NCBI RefSeq assembly: GCF_012972675.1
Contig: NZ_JABCRE010000002.1
Span: 609,001 to 673,000 of the forward strand
Direction: 5' to 3'
Source of the DNA: Pontixanthobacter rizhaonensis
GTDB taxonomy: Bacteria; Pseudomonadota; Alphaproteobacteria; Sphingomonadales; Sphingomonadaceae
DNA length: 64,000 bases
Every line of letters begins with the position of its first letter. Within the stretch, counting starts at the first letter, position 1. The notes beneath the pieces were generated by a model. It searched no databases. It worked only from the letters and a program-made list of their open reading frames with translations, and had not been told where the DNA came from. A program made the position numbers and the translations under genes. Shown piece by piece: positions 57,495-64,000 of this stretch.

Positions 57495-57546
57495 AGCGAT
57501 CTGTTCCCTTCGACAAGCACGGTAACTGCCCCTACATTAGCGGGCA

Positions 57547-59340
57547 ATGACTGATTCTGAACATAATGGCGACAATCAGGAAGAGGTCGCATCTGCGGCT
57601 GAGCTCGAAGCAGCGGGGCAGGACTCGATGTTTGGCGGCGCGCCACCAGAGCAAGCTGCGGCGTCTGTCGTGCCGGCAGTGGGTGACGGGGGAAGTTCTG
57701 ACGTTTCACCTGCGGAACCAAGCCAACCGTACCGTGTATTGGCACGTAAATACCGACCGCAAACTTTCAGCGAGCTGATCGGCCAAGAACCAATGGTGCA
57801 AACGCTCGCCAATGCGATTGAGCGTGACCGGTTGGCTCATGCCTTCTTGATGACCGGGGTTCGCGGAGTAGGTAAAACCTCGACTGCGCGCCTTATTGCC
57901 AAGGCGCTCAATTGTGTCGGTCCAGACGGGCAGGGCGGACCGACCATTGACCCGTGCGGCCAATGTGAGGCGTGTGTTGCGATTGCAGAAGGCCGCCATA
58001 TCGATGTGATCGAGATGGACGCCGCCTCCCATACAGGGGTGGATGATGTCCGCGAGATTATTGAGGCAGTGCGCTATGCTGCTGTCAGTGCGCGATATAA
58101 AATCTACATTATCGATGAAGTTCATATGCTGTCGCGCAATGCTTTCAATGCGTTGTTGAAGACACTTGAAGAACCGCCAGCCCATGTGAAGTTCCTGTTT
58201 GCCACGACCGAGGTGGATAAGCTGCCGGTGACAGTGCTCAGCCGGACCCAGCGGTTTGATTTGCGGCGGATCACGACTGAATTGCTGCATCAGCATTTTG
58301 CCAAGATTTGCGGGCTTGAAGGCGTCGAGGCAGAAGCAGAGGCGCTGCATATGGTTGCTGGCGCGGCAGAGGGTTCTGTACGCGATGGCCTGTCGATTCT
58401 CGATCAAGCCATTGCCCATGCGGATTTGGGCGGCGAAGGCAAAGTTACTGCTGCGCGTGTTCAGGATATGCTCGGTCTGGCCGATAAAGGTGCGCAAAGA
58501 CGGTTGCTGGCTCATCTATTTGAGGGCGATGCCAAGGCGCTGCTGTCATCCATGGATGATCAATATGCGCTGGGAGTAGAATCGCTGGCGCTGATGCGCG
58601 GCCTGATGGATTTGGTCCACCGGATCACTGTTAGTCAGGTAAGTGGCGGGGAGCCTGATGCCCCAACAGCTGAAGAGCGCGACGCGTTGAAAGACTGGGC
58701 AGGGCGCCTGTCTGCGTCTCAGCTCCATAGGTTGTGGCAATTATTGCTGAAGGGGCACGAGGAAGTCCGTCAATCTCCTGATCCGTTAGTCTCTGCCCAA
58801 ATGGCATTGCTGCGGGCGTTGCACGCTTCGGATATGCCGGATCCGGGCAAGCTCGCGAAGAAAATCGAACATCTGGCCGCAAATGGCGTTGCTGCGCCGC
58901 AATCTGCGGGTGGGGGAACATCCGGTGGAACGACGGGGGCCACTGACTGGAAACAGTTGGTTGCTCAGGTCGAGAATAACGGAAATCACCTCGCTGCGAG
59001 CATTATGAGATTGCAAGTCAGGCCGGTGTTGGTTGAACCCGGTACGCTCAAATTTTCCCGTGCCGCCCAGTTTAAAGATGACATCGTTCCGCAGCTGCGT
59101 GACGCGTTGATGGGTGCTACAGGCGAGCGATGGACGGTCGAGCAACTGGCTGATGGCGGAGAGCCATCCTTGGTTGAAGAGGAGGAGGCGCAAAGAGTTT
59201 CCGATTTGGAGAAACTTCGTGCCCATCCATTGGTTCAGGCAACAATGAAAACCTTTCCCGAAGCGGAAATGGTGGAAGAAGACATCAATGGCGCGGGGCA
59301 GAGTTCCCGGGGCCAAAACAATTGGAGTAAACGCGCATGA
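57547..59340 (+). CDS. dnaX: DNA polymerase III subunits gamma/tau
   Basis: A 597-residue clamp-loader ATPase. The first 60 residues are an acidic, non-conserved extension; the AAA+ core starts at PYRVLARKYRPQTFSELIGQEPMVQTL. Walker A is GVRGVGKTSTARL at about residue 104, four zinc-binding cysteines lie in CVGPDGQGG...DPCGQCEACVAI, and Walker B/sensor 1 are IYIIDEVHMLSRNAFNALLKTLEEPP and KFLFATTEVDKLP. The C-terminal part is tau-like. I saw no slippery sequence for the gamma form. Its stop overlaps the YbaB gene start. Confidence 0.95.
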   Translation: MTDSEHNGDNQEEVASAAELEAAGQDSMFGGAPPEQAAASVVPAVGDGGSSDVSPAEPSQPYRVLARKYRPQTFSELIGQEPMVQTLANAIERDRLAHAFLMTGVRGVGKTSTARLIAKALNCVGPDGQGGPTIDPCGQCEACVAIAEGRHIDVIEMDAASHTGVDDVREIIEAVRYAAVSARYKIYIIDEVHMLSRNAFNALLKTLEEPPAHVKFLFATTEVDKLPVTVLSRTQRFDLRRITTELLHQHFAKICGLEGVEAEAEALHMVAGAAEGSVRDGLSILDQAIAHADLGGEGKVTAARVQDMLGLADKGAQRRLLAHLFEGDAKALLSSMDDQYALGVESLALMRGLMDLVHRITVSQVSGGEPDAPTAEERDALKDWAGRLSASQLHRLWQLLLKGHEEVRQSPDPLVSAQMALLRALHASDMPDPGKLAKKIEHLAANGVAAPQSAGGGTSGGTTGATDWKQLVAQVENNGNHLAASIMRLQVRPVLVEPGTLKFSRAAQFKDDIVPQLRDALMGATGERWTVEQLADGGEPSLVEEEEAQRVSDLEKLRAHPLVQATMKTFPEAEMVEEDINGAGQSSRGQNNWSKRA

Positions 59341-59678
59341 AATCCATGGAAGAGATGATCCAAGCGGCGCAGAAAGCTGCTGAAACAATCCAGACGCAAA
59401 TGAACGATGTTCAGGCGAAGCTGGATGCGATTGAAGTGACCGGTGAAGCTGGCGGCGGATTGGTGAAGGTGAAATGTTCGGCCAAGGGCCGCGTGCTCGG
59501 GGTGAATATCGATGACAGCCTGATGAAGCTTGAAGAGAAGCAAATGGTCGAGGATCTGGTGACCGCCGCATTCAACGATGCCCGGGGCAAAGCAGACCGC
59601 GTTTCTGAAGAAGAAATGAAGAACATTAAAAACGGTATGGGGCTGCCGCCAGGCTTCAACCTGCCCGGAATGGGATGA
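59337..59678 (+). CDS. YbaB/EbfC nucleoid-associated protein
   Basis: A 113-residue protein of the YbaB/EbfC family. It has MEEMIQAAQKAAETIQTQMNDVQAKL, then EVTGEAGGGLVKVKCSAKGRVLGVNIDDSLM and LVTAAFNDARGKADRVSEEEMKNI, ending in the typical GLPPGFNLPGMG. The family forms tweezer-like dimers that bind DNA. The start ATG overlaps the dnaX stop by four bases (ATGA). The recR gene that often follows is not present here. Confidence 0.95.
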   Translation: MKSMEEMIQAAQKAAETIQTQMNDVQAKLDAIEVTGEAGGGLVKVKCSAKGRVLGVNIDDSLMKLEEKQMVEDLVTAAFNDARGKADRVSEEEMKNIKNGMGLPPGFNLPGMG

Positions 59679-59739
59679 ATGATGGTTACCACCGGGTTAT
59701 CGGTGAGTTAATCCGAAGATAAGGCTTTCTGTTTAAATA

Positions 59740-59762
59740 TCCCAGCTGATCAAAAACTGGGA
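59740..59762 (+). promoter_or_regulatory. Hairpin that covers the ribosome binding site of the SCPU gene
   Basis: TCCCAG (59740-59745) pairs with CTGGGA (59757-59762) around an 11-base loop. The right arm contains GGGA, the only Shine-Dalgarno-like sequence before the GTG at 59768. The structure could reduce or regulate translation. Confidence 0.45.
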
Positions 59763-59767
59763 AAATA

Positions 59768-60262
59768 GTGGGCGCACGTTTCATTCTTGGCATACTCGGC
59801 TGTTTAGCCGGGTTAGGCATTTCGGTGCCGGCTTCTGCCGATAGCGTTGATGCGTCTATGCCAGTGAGCGGCAGCGTGGTGAACCGTTGCGGGGTGCGCG
59901 CCACACCCATGACATTCGGCACTATCAATCCGCAAGGTGCAGGCCCGATTGACGCGACTGCCACTGTCACTTTGCGCTGCACCGTTTTTGAATTTGTCCG
60001 GATCACAATGGATAATGGCCAGAATGCCATTGGTAGCCAGCGCCGGATGGTCAATCAGAACGGTGAGTTTCTGGAATATCAGATATACGCCAATGCCGGC
60101 CGTACCCAGCGTTGGGGCCCCGGCGCCGGCGGTTTTCTGCTGCAAGGTTTTACATTGGGTGTGAACGATATTGATCTCACGGCATATGGCCGGATCCCCA
60201 ATATCTCACCGACGCTAACCGGTACCTTCAGCGACGTAATTACCGTCACCGTCGAATTTTAA
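59768..60262 (+). CDS. Spore-coat-U (SCPU) domain exported protein
   Basis: A 164-residue protein with a signal peptide (MGARFILGILGCLAGLGISVPASA) and a spore coat protein U domain: VVNRCGVRATPMTFGTINPQG, DATATVTLRCTVFEFVRITMDNGQ and a C-terminal LTGTFSDVITVTVEF. SCPU domains resemble pilin subunits of archaic chaperone-usher systems (Csu), but no usher or chaperone gene is near. It may be a fibre or adhesin subunit, or an independent secreted protein. GTG start at 59768; a hairpin covers the likely ribosome binding site. Confidence 0.85.
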   Translation: MGARFILGILGCLAGLGISVPASADSVDASMPVSGSVVNRCGVRATPMTFGTINPQGAGPIDATATVTLRCTVFEFVRITMDNGQNAIGSQRRMVNQNGEFLEYQIYANAGRTQRWGPGAGGFLLQGFTLGVNDIDLTAYGRIPNISPTLTGTFSDVITVTVEF

Positions 60263-60411
60263 GCAAGACCGCAGTCTAAGCCGCCGGGTCTTGGCGATAC
60301 CCGCCGTCCACAGCTCTGTCAGAATTTCCCATTGCAGGGCAGGGGCAGGGTACCCATATCAAACCTCCACCAGCGCACTATCGGGTTGCGCGGTATCAAT
60401 ACGGACTGGTT

Positions 60412-62799
60412 ATGATCACTTATCCTCTTCTTCCCCTTCGCGATATTGTCGTTTTCCCCGGCATGGTAGTTCCGCTGTTTGTGGGACGAGACAAATCGGT
60501 GGCTGCTCTCGAAGTGGCTATGGAAGGCAGCAAGGACATCTTCTTGCTGGCACAGCTTGACCCGTCTTGCGACGATCCCGAACGTGACGATTTGTTCGAT
60601 GTAGGTGTGGTTGCGCAGGTGCTGCAACTTCTCAAACTGCCGGACGGCACTGTCCGTGTATTGGTGGAAGGAACCAGCCGCGCAACGCTGAACAGCCTTA
60701 GCGATGTTGACGGCCATACCGTTGCTGATGTGACCGTGGTTGAACCTGTCACTGCTTCGGGGAGCGAAGTGACTGCCACCATGCGCTCTGTTGCGGAACA
60801 GTTCGGCGAATATGCAAAGCTGAATAAGAAACTTGGCGATGATGCCAGCGAAGAGTTGGGCGAAATTGATGATGCCGGCGCGCTTGCGGATGCGGTTGCT
60901 GCGGCAATCAACGCGAAAGTGTCGGACAAGCAAGGACTGCTGACGGAAACCGATCCTTTGAAGCGTCTTGAAATGGTTATGGCCTTCATGGAAGGCGAGC
61001 TGTCCGTCCTTCAAGTCGAACGCAAAATTCGCGGACGCGTAAAGCGCCAAATGGAAAAAACCCAGCGCGAATATTACCTTAACGAGCAGATGAAGGCTAT
61101 TCAGAGCGAGCTTGGCGGCGAAGCCGAAGAAGCCAATGAAATGGCCGAACTGACCGAGAAAATCGAGAAGTTGAAGCTTTCCAAAGAAGCGAAAGCCAAA
61201 GCCAAGAGCGAAATGAAAAAGCTCAAAGGCATGCAGCCGATGAGCGCGGAAGCCACGGTCATCCGCAACTATCTGGACGTGTTGCTGGGGCTGCCTTGGG
61301 GTAAGAAGAGCAAGGTCAAGAAAGACATCGGCAAGGCGCAGGAAATCCTCGATGCAGACCATTACGCGCTGGAGAAAGTCAAAGACCGCATCATTGAGTA
61401 TTTGGCGGTGCAGGCGCGGACCAACAAGTTGAAGGGACCGATCCTGTGTCTGGTGGGCCCGCCCGGCGTTGGCAAAACCAGCCTGGGTAAATCCATCGCG
61501 CGGGCAACCGGTCGCGAATTTGTGCGGCAATCATTGGGCGGTGTGCGTGATGAAGCAGAAATCCGCGGTCACCGGCGGACCTATATTGGTTCGTTGCCCG
61601 GCAAGATCGTGACAAATCTGAAGAAGGCGGGATCAAGCAACCCGCTGTTTCTTCTCGATGAGATTGACAAACTGGGCCAGGATTTCCGGGGCGATCCGGC
61701 ATCAGCATTGCTTGAGGTTCTTGATCCGGAACAGAACTCAAAATTCCAGGATCATTATCTGGAACTCGATTTAGACCTGTCGGACATCATGTTTGTCACG
61801 ACTGCCAACAGCCTCAATCTGCCGCAGCCTCTGCTCGACCGGATGGAGATCATCCGGCTGGAAGGGTATACGGAAGATGAGAAAGTCCAGATTGCGCAGC
61901 GGCACTTGATCGCGAAACAAATTGACGCGCACGGCCTGAAAGATGGCGAGTTTGAGCTGACCGAGGATGGCCTGCGTGACTTGATCCGTTTCTACACCCG
62001 CGAAGCGGGCGTTCGGACATTGGAGCGGGAAATTGCCCGTTTGGCCCGCAAAAGCTTGCGCAAGATTCTTGAGAAAGAAACTACCGGCGTTGTCATCACT
62101 CCGGACAATCTGGGTGAGTTCGCTGGTGTCCGTAAGTTCAAACACGGCATGTCCGATGACGAAGCGCAGATCGGCGCGGTTACGGGACTCGCTTGGACTG
62201 AAGTGGGCGGTGAACTGCTGACAATTGAAAGCGTAACCACACCCGGCAAAGGCGAGATCAAGACAACGGGTAAGCTGGGCGATGTGATGAACGAATCTGT
62301 CGCCGCGGCGTTCAGCTTCGTGAAGTCACGCGCGCCAGCCTATGGTATCAAACCGTCGATTTTCCAGCGCAAGAATATTCACATTCACTTGCCTGAAGGC
62401 GCCGTTCCAAAAGATGGCCCAAGCGCGGGTGTGGGCATGGTGACGTCAATCGTGTCTACGCTGGCTGGTGTGGCGGTTCGCCCTGATGTTGCCATGACGG
62501 GCGAAGTTACGCTTCGAGGCCGCGTGCTGGCGATCGGCGGATTGAAGGAAAAATTGCTCGCTGCTTTGCGGGGCGGCATCAAGACCGTGTGCATTCCGGA
62601 AGACAATGTGAAGGATCTGGCTGAGATTCCTGACAATGTGAAAGATGGTTTGGAAATTGTTCCAGTTGGCCATGTCGATCAGGTGCTGGAGGTTGCTTTG
62701 ACCGCTATGCCGGCACCCATTGAATGGACCGAGGCAGACGATCTGGCATCGCAGCCCGGATCTGCGACGGGTGGCTTGCCTGCTCCAACTGCGCATTAA
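60412..62799 (+). CDS. lon: ATP-dependent protease Lon
   Basis: A 795-residue LonA protease. The N-terminal substrate domain starts YPLLPLRDIVVFPGMVVPLFVGRDKS. The AAA+ module has Walker A GPPGVGKTSLGKSIA at about residues 349-363 and LGGVRDEAEIRGHRRTYIG, FLLDEIDKLGQDFRGDPASALLEVLDPEQN. The C-terminal proteolytic domain has the catalytic Ser671 in PKDGPSAGVGM and Lys in GGLKEKLLAA. Lon degrades misfolded and regulatory proteins. The ribosome binding site is poor. No clear heat-shock promoter was seen in the 149-base spacer upstream. Confidence 0.97.
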   Translation: MITYPLLPLRDIVVFPGMVVPLFVGRDKSVAALEVAMEGSKDIFLLAQLDPSCDDPERDDLFDVGVVAQVLQLLKLPDGTVRVLVEGTSRATLNSLSDVDGHTVADVTVVEPVTASGSEVTATMRSVAEQFGEYAKLNKKLGDDASEELGEIDDAGALADAVAAAINAKVSDKQGLLTETDPLKRLEMVMAFMEGELSVLQVERKIRGRVKRQMEKTQREYYLNEQMKAIQSELGGEAEEANEMAELTEKIEKLKLSKEAKAKAKSEMKKLKGMQPMSAEATVIRNYLDVLLGLPWGKKSKVKKDIGKAQEILDADHYALEKVKDRIIEYLAVQARTNKLKGPILCLVGPPGVGKTSLGKSIARATGREFVRQSLGGVRDEAEIRGHRRTYIGSLPGKIVTNLKKAGSSNPLFLLDEIDKLGQDFRGDPASALLEVLDPEQNSKFQDHYLELDLDLSDIMFVTTANSLNLPQPLLDRMEIIRLEGYTEDEKVQIAQRHLIAKQIDAHGLKDGEFELTEDGLRDLIRFYTREAGVRTLEREIARLARKSLRKILEKETTGVVITPDNLGEFAGVRKFKHGMSDDEAQIGAVTGLAWTEVGGELLTIESVTTPGKGEIKTTGKLGDVMNESVAAAFSFVKSRAPAYGIKPSIFQRKNIHIHLPEGAVPKDGPSAGVGMVTSIVSTLAGVAVRPDVAMTGEVTLRGRVLAIGGLKEKLLAALRGGIKTVCIPEDNVKDLAEIPDNVKDGLEIVPVGHVDQVLEVALTAMPAPIEWTEADDLASQPGSATGGLPAPTAH

Positions 62800-62840
62800 A
62801 CAGCATTGGGGCGATTCGCGGCGCTTGCTGTCACGTAAAA

Positions 62841-62908
62841 CGTCACAAACTGGTTCAGACTTGCCGTAAGGGAAAGTAAAAATACTGCAATTGAGCGTTT
62901 TTGTGACG
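62841..62908. promoter_or_regulatory. Inverted repeat CGTCACAAA/TTTGTGACG
   Basis: A perfect nine-base inverted repeat (62841-62849 and 62900-62908) with 50 bases between arms, just upstream of the HU promoter. Another partial copy, TGTCACGT, precedes the left arm. The arms could bind a dimeric regulator. Confidence 0.4.
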
Positions 62909-62936
62909 CATTAGGGCGCTAAACCCATAATTGCCT

Positions 62937-62966
62937 TTGACAGAACGCAGGAAATTCCCTTCTAAT
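62937..62966 (+). promoter_or_regulatory. Sigma70-type promoter of the HU gene
   Basis: TTGACA at 62937-62942 and TCTAAT at 62961-62966 are separated by 18 bases. The -35 is a perfect consensus and the position, about 65 bases before the HU start, is suitable. Confidence 0.6.
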
Positions 62967-63029
62967 CGCGCCTTTCGCAGCGCTGATTCACGGCTGCCGC
63001 GACCAACTTTTCCAAACGGGGGTTCCGGA

Positions 63030-63302
63030 ATGAACAAAAATGATCTGATTGGTGCAGTCGCAGAAACAAGCGGCCTTTCAAAAAGCGATTCAGCAGCAGC
63101 AGTGGAAGGCGTGTTTGATTCTATCACCAAAGCGCTGTCGGGCGGCGACGAAGTTCGTCTGGTCGGTTTCGGCACGTTCTCTGTCGCAAAGCGTAAAGCG
63201 TCCACAGGCCGTAACCCGCGCACTGGTGAGCCGATGACGATCAAAGCGTCTAACCAACCAAAATTCAAAGCCGGTAAAGGCCTGAAAGACGCCGTTAATT
63301 AA
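63030..63302 (+). CDS. DNA-binding protein HU
   Basis: A 90-residue HU/IHF-family protein. Motifs are MNKNDLIGAVAETSGLSKSDSAAAVEGVFD, EVRLVGFGTFSVAKR and GRNPRTGEPMTIKASNQPKFKAGKGLKDAVN in overlapping parts, including the beta-arm RNPRTGEP that grips DNA. It compacts and bends DNA and helps repair and replication. ATG 63030 has GGGGG upstream. It has its own sigma70-like promoter and a strong terminator. It follows lon, as in many proteobacteria. Confidence 0.96.
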   Translation: MNKNDLIGAVAETSGLSKSDSAAAVEGVFDSITKALSGGDEVRLVGFGTFSVAKRKASTGRNPRTGEPMTIKASNQPKFKAGKGLKDAVN

Positions 63303-63335
63303 ACCGCTGATTATCCGGCTGTTGGCCCGGATACG

Positions 63336-63378
63336 AAAAGCCCCGCCTGGCAATCTGCCAAGCGGGGCTTTTGCTTTT
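63336..63378. terminator. Strong rho-independent terminator
   Basis: AAAAGCCCCGC and GCGGGGCTTTT form an 11-base stem, extended inwards by TGGC/GCCA after one mismatch, around a five-base loop. T-runs on both strands suggest it ends both HU and the convergent partial gene. Confidence 0.92.
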
Positions 63379-63391
63379 CGGGGTGTACCGC

Positions 63392-64000
63392 TCAGCGACC
63401 CAGTTGGATCAACGCGGTTGGCGCGGCTTTGGTTCGGCTATCGATGTCCCAGCGCAATGCTTGCCCACCAGCGGCGGCTGCCGGACCTTCATCAGTGTTA
63501 TTCGCCAATATCTGGCCATCAGTGACGATTGTGAATGTACCATCCATTTTCGGAAAGCCGGGATCAAAGGCTTCTCCGCCTTCTTCGGCAGCAGCAAGGG
63601 CAGCCATTCCTGTCATGCCGCCCATCATTCCCGTCATTCCCCCAGCATTGTCCTGTGCAGCGAAGCCGGGCGCTTCCACGCGGATTTGGTTGCCGTCGCG
63701 CAAGATCAGTTGAACAAATTGGGTGGGCAATGGGAAGCCTTCCATCATCGGGAACACGAAATCGTGGCTCAATTGGCCTCTGGTCGAAAACTCGACATTG
63801 AACACTCCATTGCCGACGTGCTCAACGGAATGCCAACCGCGCTGGCGTTCCAGCTTGGCAGCCATTTCGGCGCCGGCTTCTGGATCGCTCAGGTCGAGCC
63901 CACCCATTAGCGCCCCCATTTGCTCAATTTCTTTAGCCGATGAAGCTGCGCGGGCATCCGCATTGGCATCCCACTCCGCCTTTTGTTCGGCAGTTTCTTC
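63392..64000 (-). CDS. Hypothetical protein, 5' end cut by window edge
   Basis: The frame is open from the right edge to a stop at 63392, giving about 202 residues without the N-terminus. It starts in a Glu/Ala-rich helix (EETAEQKAEWDANADARAAS), passes through a Met/Gly-rich stretch (GGMTGMMGGMTGMAALAAAEEGGE) and ends in a beta-rich segment. The middle shows strand-like repeats (GNGVFNVEFSTRG, TFTIVTDGQILANN). I recognise no named family. The Met/Gly pattern may indicate a flexible region. It shares a terminator with HU. Confidence 0.7.
   Translation of the reverse strand, partial: EETAEQKAEWDANADARAASSAKEIEQMGALMGGLDLSDPEAGAEMAAKLERQRGWHSVEHVGNGVFNVEFSTRGQLSHDFVFPMMEGFPLPTQFVQLILRDGNQIRVEAPGFAAQDNAGGMTGMMGGMTGMAALAAAEEGGEAFDPGFPKMDGTFTIVTDGQILANNTDEGPAAAAGGQALRWDIDSRTKAAPTALIQLGR

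Noticed and set aside
60264-60295. Terminator after the SCPU gene
   Set aside because: CAAGACC/GGTCTTG can pair over a 16-base loop, but there is no T-run, so a rho-independent terminator is not supported.
60319-61530. 403-residue minus-strand frame
   Set aside because: Antisense of lon; the translation is Phe/His-rich and has no family features.

Overview
This window looks like ordinary chromosome from an alphaproteobacterium of the order Sphingomonadales, most likely near Erythrobacteraceae/Sphingomonadaceae. This is inferred from gene content and order: aroQ-accB-accC, ffs next to dnaX-ybaB, a TPR protein followed by bamB, class I lysyl-tRNA synthetase, an NDUFS4-type complex I subunit, DUF1289 and DUF6456 proteins, and a GTA-type holin. 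Coding density is high, many neighbours overlap by ATGA/GTGA, and tRNA genes carry an encoded CCA. No insertion sequence, integrase, CRISPR array or prophage block was seen.

Layout. 1-6.5 kb: end of rarD, a lipoprotein, astD, selO, and an alpha/beta hydrolase overlapping a glycosyltransferase. 6.6-14.4 kb: envelope and housekeeping genes (YfgM-like TPR protein, bamB, ICMT-like methyltransferase, rsmE-gshA, a small membrane protein coupled to ubiA, sixA-like phosphatase). 14.4-21.7 kb: DinG-like helicase divergent from lysK across a repeat-rich spacer, a 2OG-Fe(II) hydroxylase, an Arg/Gln-rich RcnB-like protein and a PNPOx-like flavoprotein. 21.7-25.5 kb: CheY-like regulator, a DUF2946-like/beta-barrel pair rich in Met and His, and a LacI-type sensor domain with no DNA-binding domain. 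25.5-31.2 kb: ettA, M28 peptidase, two small secreted proteins around an AT-rich spacer, and an L,D-transpeptidase. 31.4-37.9 kb: tRNA-Pro(UGG), tRNA-Ile2(CAU), deacetylase-like protein plus atypical histidine kinase, Lrp regulator, accC/accB/aroQ.

38-42 kb is the most accessory-looking stretch. It holds a small TTG-initiated gene coupled to a SET-domain methyltransferase gene, then on the other strand a run of very small genes (30, 39, about 61 and 47 residues), an orphan GTA-like holin, a CitE-like lyase and tRNA-Pro(GGG). 42-52.5 kb: yajC-secD-secF, a glycosyltransferase coupled to an HTH regulator, DUF6456, a UDG-like protein coupled to a Uup-type ABC-F ATPase, then a PepSY-like protein with an OmpR/PhoQ-type two-component pair. 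52.5-64 kb: chorismate mutase, polyprenyl diphosphate synthase, hrpB, NDUFS4-like subunit, SRP RNA, dnaX-ybaB, a spore-coat-U-domain protein, lon, HU, and the end of an unrecognised gene.

Most of the window is core metabolism, translation and envelope biogenesis. The observations most worth testing are the microprotein cluster at 38.9-39.6 kb, the HTH-less LacI protein with a LacI-type operator just upstream, the nested inverted repeats at 29.46-29.53 kb, the repeats between the helicase gene and lysK, a possible ATT start for the CheY-like gene, and two hairpins that overlap ribosome binding sites.
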